The notes under the pieces: model-generated
The model's input: only the letters and a program-made list of their open reading frames with translations
Databases searched by the model: none
Told to the model about the DNA's origin: nothing
Position numbers and translations under genes: made by a program
Shown: positions 1-11,587 of the stretch, piece by piece
Layout of the letters: every line of letters starts with the position of its first letter
Position numbering within the stretch: the first letter of the stretch is position 1
Source: Halieaceae bacterium
GTDB lineage: Bacteria > Pseudomonadota > Gammaproteobacteria > Pseudomonadales > Halieaceae
Length of the DNA stretch: 33,466 nt
Assembly: GCA_028277365.1 (NCBI GenBank)
Contig: JANQGK010000370.1
Span: 1 to 33,466, forward strand
Direction: 5' to 3'

Positions 1-1128
1 GTGCCCCGCGCCGAGATGCTCGCCGAGCTGATGCGCTACCGGCACGGCATCGCCGTGGCGGGCACCCACGGCAAGACCACGACCACCAGCCTGATCGCCT
101 CGATCTTCGCCGAGGCCGGTCTCGATCCCACCTTTGTGATCGGCGGCCTGGTCAACAGCGCCGGCACCAACGCCCAGCTGGGCGCCAGCCGCTTCCTGAT
201 TGCCGAGGCGGATGAGAGCGATGCCTCCTTCCTGCACCTGCAGCCCATGGTGTCGGTTGTCACCAATATCGAAGCCGACCACATGGAAACCTACGGCGGC
301 GACTTCGCGCAACTCAGGGACACCTTTATCGGCTTTCTGCACAACTTGCCCTTCTATGGGGTGGCGGTGCTGTGCGTGGATGACCCGGTGATTGCCGGCC
401 TGCTGGACGAGGTGGGCCGCACCACCTTGACCTATGGTTTCAGCGAGGCCGCCGATTACCGCATCCTGGCGGTGGAAAAACGCGCTTTGGCCACGCGTTT
501 CTCGGTACAGCGCCCCGGCGGCGCGGTGCTGGAACTGGAGCTGAACATGCCGGGCCTGCACAACGTGCTCAATGCCACTGCCGCAGTGGCCGTGGCTTGC
601 GACGAGGGGCTGGATGATGCCGCCATCGTCGCCGGTCTCAAGCGCTTCCAGGGTGTGGGCCGGCGCTTCCAGATTCTAGGTGATCTGGCGCTGCCCGGCG
701 GCAGCGCGGTGCTGGTGGACGACTACGGCCACCATCCCACCGAACTCCAGGCCACCATTGAGGCGGCCCGCCAGGCCTGGCCCGAGCAGCGCCTGGTGAT
801 GATCTTCCAGCCCCACCGCTACTCCCGCACCCGCGACCTGTACGACGACTTCGTCAAGGTGCTGGCTGGGGTCGACATGCTGCTGTTGTTGGATGTCTAT
901 CCGGCGGGTGAAGCGCCCATCGCCGGTGCCGACTCGCGCTGCCTCGCGGGCTCTATTCGTCAGCGCGGGCAGCTCGACCCCATCTACGTCGACGAACGCG
1001 AAGCGGTACCGGGTGTGCTGGCGGGCTTGCTGGAGCCCGGTGACGTGGTCCTGACCCAGGGCGCCGGCAACGTGGCGCGGCTGGCGGAGAGACTGCACAG
1101 CTTTGATTTTTCCGGGGGTGCCCGATGA
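1..1128 (+). CDS. murC: UDP-N-acetylmuramate--L-alanine ligase, 5' truncated by window edge
   Basis: Cytoplasmic Mur ligase that adds L-alanine to UDP-MurNAc using ATP, the first amino acid of the peptidoglycan stem peptide. The visible 375 residues start inside the protein: about the first 100 residues (the UDP-substrate domain) lie upstream of the window, so the GTG at base 1 is not the true start. Seen in order are the Mur-ligase P-loop [10 protein letters not shown] near visible residue 21, [24 protein letters not shown], the [10 protein letters not shown] motif starting the C-terminal domain, and QPHRYSRT. All are characteristic of MurC rather than MurD, E or F. The TGA stop overlaps the ddlB ATG (ATGA), so the two are translationally coupled. 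No murB lies between murC and ddlB, as in Pseudomonas. Confidence 0.97.
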   Translation: MPRAEMLAELMRYRHGIAVAGTHGKTTTTSLIASIFAEAGLDPTFVIGGLVNSAGTNAQLGASRFLIAEADESDASFLHLQPMVSVVTNIEADHMETYGGDFAQLRDTFIGFLHNLPFYGVAVLCVDDPVIAGLLDEVGRTTLTYGFSEAADYRILAVEKRALATRFSVQRPGGAVLELELNMPGLHNVLNATAAVAVACDEGLDDAAIVAGLKRFQGVGRRFQILGDLALPGGSAVLVDDYGHHPTELQATIEAARQAWPEQRLVMIFQPHRYSRTRDLYDDFVKVLAGVDMLLLLDVYPAGEAPIAGADSRCLAGSIRQRGQLDPIYVDEREAVPGVLAGLLEPGDVVLTQGAGNVARLAERLHSFDFSGGAR

Positions 1129-2039
1129 ACCTGTCCGGGCTTGAGAACCTGCCGGTTACCGTACTGCTGGGAGGCGACTCGCCGGAGCGCGAGGTGTCAC
1201 TGAATAGCGGGGCCGCTGTGGTCAAAGCGCTGCGGGCGCTGGGCGCCTGTGTCAGCTCGCTGGACCCTGCGCAGCCCGGCTGGTGGCGGGAGTTGCCGGG
1301 CAGCGAGCTGGTGTTTATTGCCCTACATGGCGCAGACGGGGAAGACGGCACCGTCCAGGGTCTGCTTGAAACCCTGGGGCTTGCCTATACCGGCTCCGGA
1401 GTGCTGGCCTCAGCCCTGGCCATGGATAAACCGCGCAGCAAGCAGCTTTGGCGCAGCCTGGGCCTGCCCACCCAGGCCTACATGAACCTCGACGCGGACA
1501 CCGACTGGCAGGCGGTCATCAGCGCGCTGGGCGCCGCCTTTGTAAAGCCGGCTGCCGGCGGCTCCAGCATTGGCACGCGCGGCGTAGAGACCGCGGCCGA
1601 GCTTGAGAAGGCCTGGCGGGAGTGTCGCCAGTACGGTGCACTGATTGCCGAGCGCCTGATTCGCGGTCCCGAATACACGGTATCGATCCTGGGCGACGAG
1701 GTGTTACCGGCGATCTGCGTCGAAACCGACAACGCCTTCTACGACTACGAGGCCAAGTACCTGTCGGACAGCACGCGCTACCTATGTCCCTGTGGGCTGG
1801 CGGAGGTGGAGGAAGCGGAGCTCGCCACGCTGGCCCGCAGCGCGTTCGAGTCGCTCGGCTGCCGGGTATGGGGTCGGGTGGATTTCATGCGCGATGCCGA
1901 TGGAGCCTTCTACCTGCTGGAGGTAAACACGGTCCCGGGTATGACCGATCACAGCCTGGTACCCATGGCGGCTGCCGCCCGGGGCCTCGATTTCAATGAA
2001 CTGGTAGGCCGTATTGCCTGCCTGAGCCTGGAGGCGTAA
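1125..2039 (+). CDS. ddlB: D-alanine--D-alanine ligase
   Basis: ATP-grasp enzyme that joins two D-alanines to make the D-Ala-D-Ala end of the peptidoglycan precursor; cytoplasmic. The 304-residue length is normal for DdlB. Seen: the N-terminal [16 protein letters not shown] segment, [15 protein letters not shown], the glycine-rich ATP loop [11 protein letters not shown], and near the C-terminus [20 protein letters not shown], which carries the Mg-binding E and N residues and is followed by the usual TDHSLVP. The ATG start overlaps the murC stop by four bases, and the TAA stop overlaps the ftsQ start (TAATG). It belongs to the murC-ddlB-ftsQ-ftsA-ftsZ run of the dcw cluster. Confidence 0.97.
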   Translation: MNLSGLENLPVTVLLGGDSPEREVSLNSGAAVVKALRALGACVSSLDPAQPGWWRELPGSELVFIALHGADGEDGTVQGLLETLGLAYTGSGVLASALAMDKPRSKQLWRSLGLPTQAYMNLDADTDWQAVISALGAAFVKPAAGGSSIGTRGVETAAELEKAWRECRQYGALIAERLIRGPEYTVSILGDEVLPAICVETDNAFYDYEAKYLSDSTRYLCPCGLAEVEEAELATLARSAFESLGCRVWGRVDFMRDADGAFYLLEVNTVPGMTDHSLVPMAAAARGLDFNELVGRIACLSLEA

Positions 2040-2794
2040 TGGCGACTGGCGCAACCCGCAAGCCCCGGCCACAGCCCCGCAGCTCGCGCGGTGGAAGCTG
2101 GCTGCGACGTCTGTTCGCAGGCGCGCTGGGCGGCGGGCTGCTGGCGCTGGTGGGTGTGGCCGGCTGGCAGCTCCTGTCGCTGCCGGTCAACCGGGTGGTG
2201 GTGAGCGGCGATGTACAGCAGCTATCACGAGATGAACTGATGGCGGTCATCAGCGACTCCTTAAGCGGTGGCTTCCTGTGGCTCGACCTACAGACCATCC
2301 GCGAGCCGCTGGAGGCACTGCCCTGGGTGCACCGCGCCGTGGTGCGACGGCAGTGGCCGGACAGCATTGAGGTGCAGGTAGTGGAACAGCGGCCGATTGC
2401 ACACTGGGGCAATGACGCCTACCTCAATCACGCTGGAGATGTGTTCCGCCCCGGCAATATTCAGCCGCTGGCGGGGCTGCCGACGCTGAGCGGGCCTGCG
2501 GGCAGCCAGGGCGAGTTGATGACCCGCTACAAGAAGGTGCAGGAGCAGCTTCAGCCGCTGGGCCTCAAGGTTTCCGCGCTGGAGATGAGTTCGCGAGGCG
2601 GACTGACCGCGCAGCTTGTGAACGGCGGAGAGCTGGTGTTTGGTCGCGATGAGCTCGAGGAGAAGCTCACGCGACTGTCGTTCATTTACCGGGCGCGGCT
2701 CGCCGCGCGCCGCGAAGAACTGGCGCGGGTCGACCTGCGCTACAGCCAGGGTGCCGCGGTGGCCTGGCGCACTGACAGAAAACAAGAGACCTAG
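2039..2794 (+). CDS. ftsQ: cell division protein FtsQ
   Basis: Bitopic inner-membrane divisome protein that recruits FtsL/FtsB and links early and late division proteins. The 251 residues show a basic cytoplasmic tail (residues 1-25, rich in R, K and P), one membrane segment at about residues 26-47, then a POTRA domain beginning VNRVVVSGDVQQLSRDEL and running through PWVHRAVVRRQWPDSIEVQV, followed by the FtsQ beta domain with HWGNDAYLNHAGDVF. The ATG overlaps the ddlB stop by one base, which supports this start. Length and position match the family. About 19 bases separate its stop from the ftsA start. Confidence 0.96.
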   Translation: MATGATRKPRPQPRSSRGGSWLRRLFAGALGGGLLALVGVAGWQLLSLPVNRVVVSGDVQQLSRDELMAVISDSLSGGFLWLDLQTIREPLEALPWVHRAVVRRQWPDSIEVQVVEQRPIAHWGNDAYLNHAGDVFRPGNIQPLAGLPTLSGPAGSQGELMTRYKKVQEQLQPLGLKVSALEMSSRGGLTAQLVNGGELVFGRDELEEKLTRLSFIYRARLAARREELARVDLRYSQGAAVAWRTDRKQET

Positions 2795-2813
2795 GACCGA
2801 GGGAGAAGGGCTC

Positions 2814-4052
2814 ATGGGGAGCGCACAGGACCGGAAGATGATCGTGGGGCTGGATATCGGCACCTCCAAGGTCGTCTCCATCGTTGGCGAAATTGCCGGT
2901 GACAGCACGATCGAGGTGGTGGGCATTGGCTCGCACCCCAGCAAGGGACTGAAGAAAGGGGTGGTGGTAAACATCGAGTCCACGGTGCAGTCCATACAGC
3001 GCGCGGTGGAAGAGGCCGAGCTGATGGCCGGTTGCCAGATCCATTCGGTGTATGTCGGCATCGCCGGCAGCCATATCCGCAGTCTCAACAGTCACGGCAT
3101 CGTGGCGATTCGCGACCGCGAGGTCTACGCCCTTGACGTGGAGCGGGTGATTGACGCCGCCCAGGCGGTGGCTATTCCCGCCGACCAGCGGGTGCTGCAT
3201 ATCCTGCCTCAGGAATATGTGATCGACAGCCAGGAAGGCATCAAGGAGCCGCTGGGCATGTCGGGGGTGCGGCTGGAAGCCAAGGTGCACCTGGTGACCT
3301 GTGCCACCAATGCCTCCCAGAACATCGAGAAGTGCATTCGCCGCTGCGGCCTGGATGTCGAAGACATCATTCTCGAGCAACTGGCCTCCAGCTATGCGGT
3401 GCTGACCGAGGACGAGAAGGAGCTCGGTGTGTGCCTGGTGGATATTGGTGGCGGTACTACCGATATCGCGATTTTCACCGAGGGCTCAATCCGCCATACC
3501 GGGGTGATCCCGATCGCCGGTGACCAGGTCACCAATGACATCGCTATGGCGCTGCGCACGCCTACCCAGCACGCTGAGGAAATCAAGATCAAGTACGCCT
3601 GTGCGCTGACCCAGCTGGCCGGTGCCGACGAGACCATCAAGGTACCCAGTGTTGGCGACCGGCCGCCGCGGGACCTGTCGCGGCAGGCCCTGGCGGAAGT
3701 GGTGGAGCCTCGCTATGACGAACTGTTCACTTTGGTGCAGGCGGAATTGCGGCGCTCCGGCTTCGAGGACCTGGTGCCGGCGGGCATCGTTCTCACTGGC
3801 GGCACCTCGAAGATGGAGGGTGTGGTGGAACTGGCCGAGGAGATTTTCCATATGCCGGTGCGGGTCGGTTTCCCGCAGACGGTTACCGGGCTCACGGACA
3901 TCGTCCGCAACCCGATCTATTCCACCGGCGTGGGCCTGCTGCAGTACGGTGCCGCGCGTCAGGATGACAGCGTGCCGCGGCCGGCGGCGCGTGGACCGGT
4001 CGAACCCAGCGCCCTGGAGCGACTGAAGGGCTGGTTCAAAAACAATTTTTAA
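2814..4052 (+). CDS. ftsA: cell division protein FtsA
   Basis: Actin-like ATPase that tethers FtsZ filaments to the inner membrane and recruits later divisome proteins. The chosen ATG at 2814 gives 412 residues and is preceded by a GAGGGAGAAGG ribosome site about 5 bases upstream. An in-frame upstream extension into ftsQ is not FtsA-like. Seen: phosphate-1 motif LDIGTSK (residues 13-19), the 1C subdomain peculiar to FtsA, phosphate-2 motif DIGGGTTDIA, adenosine motif GIVLTGGTSKMEG, and the C-terminal amphipathic membrane-targeting helix ALERLKGWFKNNF. All expected parts are present. Confidence 0.97.
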   Translation: MGSAQDRKMIVGLDIGTSKVVSIVGEIAGDSTIEVVGIGSHPSKGLKKGVVVNIESTVQSIQRAVEEAELMAGCQIHSVYVGIAGSHIRSLNSHGIVAIRDREVYALDVERVIDAAQAVAIPADQRVLHILPQEYVIDSQEGIKEPLGMSGVRLEAKVHLVTCATNASQNIEKCIRRCGLDVEDIILEQLASSYAVLTEDEKELGVCLVDIGGGTTDIAIFTEGSIRHTGVIPIAGDQVTNDIAMALRTPTQHAEEIKIKYACALTQLAGADETIKVPSVGDRPPRDLSRQALAEVVEPRYDELFTLVQAELRRSGFEDLVPAGIVLTGGTSKMEGVVELAEEIFHMPVRVGFPQTVTGLTDIVRNPIYSTGVGLLQYGAARQDDSVPRPAARGPVEPSALERLKGWFKNNF

Positions 4053-4078
4053 TGGCCGCGAGGCCGTGAGTGGTAAGG

Positions 4079-4096
4079 GGTGGTGCTTGCACCGCC
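4079..4096 (+). other. hairpin in ftsZ leader
   Basis: In the 71-base ftsA-ftsZ gap, GGTGGTGC and GCACCGCC flank TT and can form a compact RNA stem with one G-U pair. It ends about 10 bases before the AAAGGGGAGAA ribosome site of ftsZ. A smaller GGCC-GCGA-GGCC hairpin lies just before it (4054-4065). Neither has a T tract, so they are more likely RNA processing or stability elements than terminators. The function is inferred only. Confidence 0.35.
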
Positions 4097-4123
4097 AACT
4101 TTTGGAAAGGGGAGAAACTGGAA

Positions 4124-5281
4124 ATGTTTGAACTGATTGACAACGTACCAGAGAGTGCCGTCATCAAGGTGATCGGTGTGGGGGGCGGCGGCGGTAACGC
4201 CGTCAAGCACATGATCGATAACCAGGTTGATGGCGTTGACTTCATCTGTGCCAATACCGATGCCCAGGCGCTCAACGATGTGGCTGCCCGCACCGTGCTG
4301 CAACTGGGTGGCGATATCACCAAGGGCCTGGGCGCGGGTGCCAACCCGGACATCGGCCGCGCCGCCGCCATGGAAGACCGCGATCGCATCGCCGATTCCC
4401 TGCGCGGCGCCGATATGGTGTTCATCACCGCCGGCATGGGCGGCGGTACCGGCACGGGCGCCGCGCCGGTGGTAGCCGAGGTGGCGCGTGAGATGGGCAT
4501 ACTCACGGTGGCGGTCGTGACCCGGCCGTTCATCTTCGAGGGCAAGAAGCGCACAGTGATTGCCAATGAGGGCATGAAGGAGCTGCAACAGCACGTTGAC
4601 TCGCTGATCACGATTCCCAACGAAAAACTGTTGGAAGTCCTTGGCAAGAGCACGTCGCTGCTGGAAGCCTTCAAGGAGGCAAACGACGTACTGCTGGGTG
4701 CCGTACAGGGCATTGCCGACCTGATCATCCGTCCCGGCATGATCAACGTTGACTTCGCCGACGTTCGCACCGTGATGTCCGAAATGGGCATGGCCATGAT
4801 GGGCACCGGCGGTGCCCGTGGTGAGAACCGCGCCCGTGAAGCGGCCGAAGCGGCGATTCGCAGCCCGCTGCTGGAGGACATCAACCTGGAGGGTGCCCGC
4901 GGCATCCTGGTGAACATCACCGCAGGTCTCGACCTGTCGCTGGGCGAGTTCTCGGAGGTGGGTGACGCGGTAGAGGAATTCGCCTCCGACAACGCCACGG
5001 TGGTGGTGGGCACGGTAATCGATCCGGATATGTCCGACGACCTCAAGGTAACGGTGGTGGCAACCGGGCTCGGCTCCGAGGCGGTAAAGGCAGCGCCGCT
5101 GCAGGTGGTGGACAGCGCGCCGAAGCAGGCCGAAACGGCAGAGGCTCCGGCCCGTCGCCGGGCGGCATCCGAGGACCGGCCGGCCTCCGCGGAAGCGGCG
5201 GTTGAGACCGGCCTGGCGGCGGCGGTTGGTCAGGAAGACTACTTCGACATCCCCGCCTTCCTGCGACGCCAGGCGGACTGA
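4124..5281 (+). CDS. ftsZ: cell division GTPase FtsZ
   Basis: Tubulin-like GTPase that polymerises into the Z ring at midcell. The ATG at 4124 follows a strong AAAGGGGAGAA site, and the product [20 protein letters not shown] begins exactly as FtsZ should, so the upstream in-frame GTG at 4070 is not used. Length is 385 residues. Seen: the GTP-binding tubulin signature [12 protein letters not shown] (residues 104-115), the synergy (T7) loop [11 protein letters not shown] that completes the neighbour's active site, an alanine-rich disordered linker (about residues 325-368), and the conserved C-terminal peptide [11 protein letters not shown] that binds FtsA/ZipA. It is the last gene of the dcw run here; lpxC, expected next, is missing. 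Confidence 0.98.
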   Translation: MFELIDNVPESAVIKVIGVGGGGGNAVKHMIDNQVDGVDFICANTDAQALNDVAARTVLQLGGDITKGLGAGANPDIGRAAAMEDRDRIADSLRGADMVFITAGMGGGTGTGAAPVVAEVAREMGILTVAVVTRPFIFEGKKRTVIANEGMKELQQHVDSLITIPNEKLLEVLGKSTSLLEAFKEANDVLLGAVQGIADLIIRPGMINVDFADVRTVMSEMGMAMMGTGGARGENRAREAAEAAIRSPLLEDINLEGARGILVNITAGLDLSLGEFSEVGDAVEEFASDNATVVVGTVIDPDMSDDLKVTVVATGLGSEAVKAAPLQVVDSAPKQAETAEAPARRRAASEDRPASAEAAVETGLAAAVGQEDYFDIPAFLRRQAD

Positions 5282-5624
5282 CCGGGCAAGGCCCCGGCGG
5301 TAGTCCTGGAACGGCCCGACGGGCCGGGCCAGTGCGACTCCGCGGCGGCGGGTCGGCCCAGGCTGACCCCTTGCCTTGACCGGTTCCGCTGCCGCGCGGC
5401 CGGGTTGCCGCTGCAACCCGGCCGTCATGTTTCCGGGGAGATTTCCCGCCCATGTGGGTGGAAAAACGTTAGTAAATGCTCCAGATGTGTGAATAAGGTC
5501 CCAAAACTCCCAAATTTCGAGGGATTTCAGTGGCTTTCAGCGGTCACAGCGCGCTATTTAAGTCGTAGTATTTCACAAACACATATGCCAATATTCACGC
5601 TTTCTGGGGATATCGACCGCCAAA
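5282..5624. other. 343-bp non-coding gap where lpxC is expected
   Basis: No lpxC, dciA or secM coding sequence or recognisable remnant is present between ftsZ and the M23 peptidase gene. The first part (to about 5455) is GC-rich with a short CGGCCC-GAC-GGGCCG stem near 5315 and a perfect hairpin at 5397-5424. The second part (about 5456-5620) is clearly more AT-rich than its surroundings and presumably holds the promoter of the M23/secA unit, though no convincing -35/-10 pair can be assigned by eye. A short open frame across 5405-5644 does not resemble any protein I recognise and is not called. Confidence 0.6.
5397..5424 (+). terminator. perfect 12-bp hairpin after ftsZ, terminator-like without T tract
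   Basis: CGGCCGGGTTGC and GCAACCCGGCCG flank the four-base loop CGCT, giving a perfect 12-bp stem that starts 116 bases after the ftsZ stop. The following bases are TCATGTTT, so the uridine run of a classical intrinsic terminator is lacking. It could end or stabilise the 3' end of the long dcw transcript. Confidence 0.5.
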
Positions 5625-6551
5625 ATGAAGATTATTCTCGTTGACAAGAGGCTGGGTGCCTCCCGAGTTATCGCGCTCGGGAAGTGGTCTCGCGCAGTGT
5701 TGTCACTGTGCGCGATCGGCCTGCCCCTTGGCATGGTCGGTCTCGGGTACCAGATTGCCCAGGTAGTCACAGTGCCCCCGTCACTGGCACCGCTGCAGGA
5801 TGAAGTGGAGGCTCAGAACGAGGCCATCGCTGAACTGCGGGCTGATGCCGAGCGTCGACTCCAGTCGATTTCTCTGAATGTCGCCGAAATGGAAGCGCGC
5901 CTGGTGCGCCTCGATGCTATGGGCAGTCGCCTGACCGGCCTCGCCGGCCTCGATGACGGCGAATTCGACTTCGGCGCTACACCAGCCCTGGGTGGACCGC
6001 TCAACACCGGCGAGCACGGTGAACTGCTGGCCGCTGCCCCCTCCACGCTGGCAGCGGAAATGGGCGACCTGGAAGCCCGTATCGCCGATCGCGAGCAGCA
6101 ACTCGATTTCCTGCAGGCGGTGCTGTCCAACCGCCAGCTTCAGAAAGATATCTACCTGTCCGGCCGCCCCATCAAGAAAGGCTGGATGTCCTCAGCCTTC
6201 GGCCAGCGCAAGGATCCCTTCACCGGGCAAAACGTATGGCATGCTGGTGTCGACTTCGCCGGCAAGCTGGGATCTGACATTGTCGCAGTGGCCGGGGGCG
6301 TAGTCACCTGGTCGGGCGACCGCTACGGTTACGGCGAGATGGTTGAGATCAACCACGGCGGTGGTTACTCCACCCGCTACGCCCACAATAAGGAAAACCT
6401 GGTCAAGGTCGGCGATATCGTCAGCAAAGGCCAGGTCATCGCGTACATGGGTTCCAGCGGCCGCTCCACCGGCCCGCATGTGCACTATGAGGTCTACAAG
6501 AACGGTCGTCCCGTCGACCCCGCAACTTACGTGCGCCGCACCCGGCGCTGA
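5625..6551 (+). CDS. M23 (LytM-type) metallopeptidase, membrane anchored
   Basis: Predicted zinc endopeptidase acting on peptidoglycan cross-links, or a LytM-type regulator, held on the periplasmic face of the inner membrane. Of 308 residues, about 22-50 form one hydrophobic segment, 55-100 and 140-172 look like coiled coil, and the C-terminal half is the M23 domain. Zinc ligands are intact: H206 and D210 in HAGVDFA, and H287 in HVHYEV; H254 (YAH) and H285 are the usual catalytic pair. It is therefore likely an active enzyme, not a degenerate EnvC/NlpD-type activator. A gene of this kind lies between lpxC and secA in Pseudomonas, so its place is conserved although lpxC is gone. Ribosome site is weak (GGGGA about 14 bases upstream). 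Confidence 0.9.
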   Translation: MKIILVDKRLGASRVIALGKWSRAVLSLCAIGLPLGMVGLGYQIAQVVTVPPSLAPLQDEVEAQNEAIAELRADAERRLQSISLNVAEMEARLVRLDAMGSRLTGLAGLDDGEFDFGATPALGGPLNTGEHGELLAAAPSTLAAEMGDLEARIADREQQLDFLQAVLSNRQLQKDIYLSGRPIKKGWMSSAFGQRKDPFTGQNVWHAGVDFAGKLGSDIVAVAGGVVTWSGDRYGYGEMVEINHGGGYSTRYAHNKENLVKVGDIVSKGQVIAYMGSSGRSTGPHVHYEVYKNGRPVDPATYVRRTRR

Positions 6552-6576
6552 CCTCCATTTCCAGCTAAAATCCCGG

Positions 6577-6600
6577 CCGGGCGGATGAAAATCCGTTCGG
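6577..6600 (+). other. GAAA-capped hairpin in the secA leader
   Basis: CCGGGCGGAT and ATCCGTTCGG pair over 10 bp (two G-U pairs) and close a GAAA tetraloop, a very stable RNA hairpin type. It lies 26 bases after the M23 gene stop and 38 bases before the secA start. No T tract follows. No secM-like leader peptide is visible. It may be a weak terminator or an RNA stability or control element for secA; this is inference. Confidence 0.45.
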
Positions 6601-6638
6601 CGTCCCCATATACCCCCAAACCTATTTGAACGGGTCCC

Positions 6639-9357
<2,719 letters not shown>

Positions 9358-9371
<14 letters not shown>

Positions 9372-10569
9372 TGCGGCCGTGCTGCCGGTAGCGGGGCTGC
9401 GCCTCGCCGCCGTCAGCGCCGGTATCAAAACCCCTGGGCGGCTGGACCTGGTATTGCTGGAACTCGCCGAGGGCTCAAGCGTTGCCGCCACCTTCACCCG
9501 CAACGCCTTTTGCGCGGCTCCGGTGCAGGTGGCGCGTGACCACCTGCGTTCAACCGCGCCACGTTATTTCCTGGTCAACACCGGTAATGCCAATGCCGGC
9601 ACCGGCGAAGCCGGGCGCGTCGATGCGCTGGCCTGCTGCCGCGCCCTGGCGGAAACTGCCGCGGTGGCGGTCGAGTCGGTGCTACCCTTTTCCACCGGCG
9701 TGATCGGCGAGCCGCTGCCGGTGTCTGCCATTACTGATGCGTTACCTGCAGCGTTGGCTGAACTCGCCGACGACCAGTGGCCGGCCGCCGCCGAGGGCAT
9801 CATGACTACCGACACACGGCCCAAGGTGGCGTCCCGGCAGTTCGAGCTGGACGGCGTGACGATCACCCTCACCGGTATGGCCAAAGGCGCCGGAATGATC
9901 AAACCCAATATGGCGACCATGCTGGGCTTCCTGGCTACCGATGCCGCCGTCGCGCCCGGGCTACTGCAACACCTCTGGTCCGATGTGGTCGAGCATAGCT
10001 TCAACCGTGTCACGGTTGATGGCGACACCTCCACCAACGACGCCGCCATGCTGGTGGCCACTGGCGCTGCCGCCCACCCGGAGATCGCCGATCCCGCCGA
10101 CCCGCGCCTGCCTGTCCTGCGTGAAGCACTCCAATCCCTGGCACTGGAACTGGCCCAGGCCCTGGTGCGCGACGGCGAGGGGGCCAGCAAGTTCGTGACG
10201 GTCGAGGTCGCGCAGGCAGCGAGCGAAGCCGAGGCGCTGGAAGTGGCTTACACTATCGCTCACTCACCGCTGGTGAAAACTGCGCTGTTCGCCAGCGACC
10301 CCAACTGGGGACGCCTGCTGGCCGCCATCGGGCGGGCGGAGGTGGCAGATCTCGATGTCGACCGCGTGGAGCTGCGCATCAACGGCGTATTGATTGCCGA
10401 GGCCGGCGGGCGCGCCGCCGGCTACACGGAGCAGCAGGGCGCCGCTGCCATGGCGCCGGCGGAAATACACATCCAGGTGCTGCTGCAGCGTGGCGAGGAG
10501 TCAGCCACTGTATGGACCAGCGACCTGTCCTACGACTACGTGCGCATCAATGCGGAGTACCGCACCTGA
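9358..10569 (+). CDS. argJ: glutamate N-acetyltransferase / amino-acid acetyltransferase ArgJ
   Basis: Transfers the acetyl group of N-acetylornithine to glutamate in the cyclic arginine pathway, and often also makes N-acetylglutamate from acetyl-CoA. ArgJ is made as one chain that cleaves itself into two subunits. Seen: [20 protein letters not shown] near the N-terminus, STGVIGE, and the cleavage/catalytic segment [16 protein letters not shown] with the nucleophile threonine at about residue 187, then DGDTSTND and the C-terminal end [13 protein letters not shown]. The start is uncertain: GTG 9358 (14-base overlap with secA, 403 residues) gives the usual N-terminal length; GTG 9379 is the alternative. 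No good ribosome site precedes either. The stop overlaps the next ATG (TGATG). Confidence 0.93.
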
Positions 10570-10958
10570 TGGCACACATCCATGTGGCGGTGGGCGTCAT
10601 CCTCAGTCCCGACGGCAATATTCTCATCAGCAAGCGCCCGGCGGATGTCCACCAGGGAGGGCTGTGGGAGTTTCCCGGCGGCAAGGTCGAAGCCGGCGAG
10701 ACGGTGGAGGCAGCACTGGACCGGGAGCTGCACGAGGAGCTGGGAATCCGCGTCATCTCCTGTCGCGCCCTGCTGGAAGTGCATCACGACTACGTCGACA
10801 AGCAGGTCTTCCTCGACGTCTGGGTGATCGACGGCTTCCGCGGTGAACCCATTGGGCGGGAAGGCCAGCCGTTGGCTTGGTGCACACCGGCTTCATTGGC
10901 CGATTATGATTTTCCCGCCGCCAACCAGCCGATCGTAGACGCCTGCCTGACGCTGTAG
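10569..10958 (+). CDS. mutT: MutT-type Nudix hydrolase (8-oxo-dGTP diphosphatase)
   Basis: Predicted to hydrolyse 8-oxo-dGTP and so prevent A:T to C:G transversions. The 129-residue product carries a complete Nudix box at about residues 38-60: GKVEAGE, then REL.EELGI, with all metal-binding glutamates present. GGLWEFPGG just before it is typical of MutT. The ATG shares one base with the argJ stop, so the two are probably co-translated. secA-(argJ)-mutT order is conserved in gammaproteobacteria, which supports the mutT call. The stop lies only three bases from the end of convergent coaE, and yacG and zapD, its neighbours in E. coli, are absent here. Confidence 0.93.
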   Translation: MAHIHVAVGVILSPDGNILISKRPADVHQGGLWEFPGGKVEAGETVEAALDRELHEELGIRVISCRALLEVHHDYVDKQVFLDVWVIDGFRGEPIGREGQPLAWCTPASLADYDFPAANQPIVDACLTL

Positions 10959-10961
10959 CTG

Positions 10962-11582
10962 TCAGTCGGCCTGAGTGCCGGCGTAGCGTCGCATCAGGTC
11001 GGCGTGCAGTGCCTCCACCTGGGCCCGCAAATCCTCCAGGCTGCCCCCGTTGTCGATTACCGCATCGGCGCGCGCCAGCCGCTCCGCGCGGGGAAGCTGC
11101 GCCGCCATAATGCGCCTCACCTGGGCCTCGTCGTTGTCATCCCGGCGCATGGTGCGTTCGAGCTGGACGGCTTCCGGCACGTCCACGACTACAATCCATT
11201 GGCACAGGTCCTTCTGGCCGGTTTCCAGCAACAGCGGCGAAGACAGCACCACGTAGGGCGAATCAGCGGCTGCCAGCTGGTGCAGGATTTCCTCGCCTAT
11301 CAACGGGTGGGTAAGCTGCTCCAGCCACCGCCGTTGCTCGGGGTCTGCGAACACCAGGCGGCGCAGGGCGGCGCGGTCGAGCTGGCCGTCGGGGAGCAGG
11401 ATATCGTTGCCGAAGCGCTCGGCCACGGCGGCCAGCGCCGGCCGCCCCGGTTCCATGATGACGCGAGCGGCAAGGTCGGCATCCACCACCAGGATACCGA
11501 GTTGCTGAAGCTGATCGGTAACCGCGGTTTTGCCGCTGCCAATGCCGCCTGTGATGCCGACAACCGGAGGGCTGTGCTCCAC
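10962..11582 (-). CDS. coaE: dephospho-CoA kinase
   Basis: Phosphorylates the 3'-hydroxyl of dephospho-CoA, the last step of coenzyme A synthesis; cytoplasmic. The 206-residue protein begins with GTG and shows the P-loop GGIGSGKT at residues 12-19, the DADLAARVIMEPG segment that binds dephospho-CoA, HPLIGEEI, and VVLSSPLLLETG, all usual for CoaE. It starts five bases after the pilD stop and ends the pilB-pilC-pilD-coaE operon, an order shared with Pseudomonas. It converges on mutT with a three-base gap and no visible terminator between the two. Confidence 0.96.
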   Translation of the reverse strand: MEHSPPVVGITGGIGSGKTAVTDQLQQLGILVVDADLAARVIMEPGRPALAAVAERFGNDILLPDGQLDRAALRRLVFADPEQRRWLEQLTHPLIGEEILHQLAAADSPYVVLSSPLLLETGQKDLCQWIVVVDVPEAVQLERTMRRDDNDEAQVRRIMAAQLPRAERLARADAVIDNGGSLEDLRAQVEALHADLMRRYAGTQAD

Positions 11583-11587
11583 GGGCG

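Noticed and set aside
2640-2813. Longer FtsA with an upstream in-frame start inside ftsQ
   Set aside because: The extension is arginine-rich out-of-frame ftsQ sequence; the ATG at 2814 has a strong ribosome site and the normal FtsA N-terminus.
4049-5428. 459-codon open frame on the minus strand opposite ftsZ
   Set aside because: It mirrors ftsZ in GC-rich sequence; no recognisable domain, low-complexity His/Gly/Arg composition, and the ftsZ frame is unmistakable.
5405-5644. 79-codon frame after ftsZ considered as an lpxC remnant or secM-like leader
   Set aside because: No LpxC N-terminal pattern, no signal peptide or arrest motif, and it runs over the hairpin and the M23 start.
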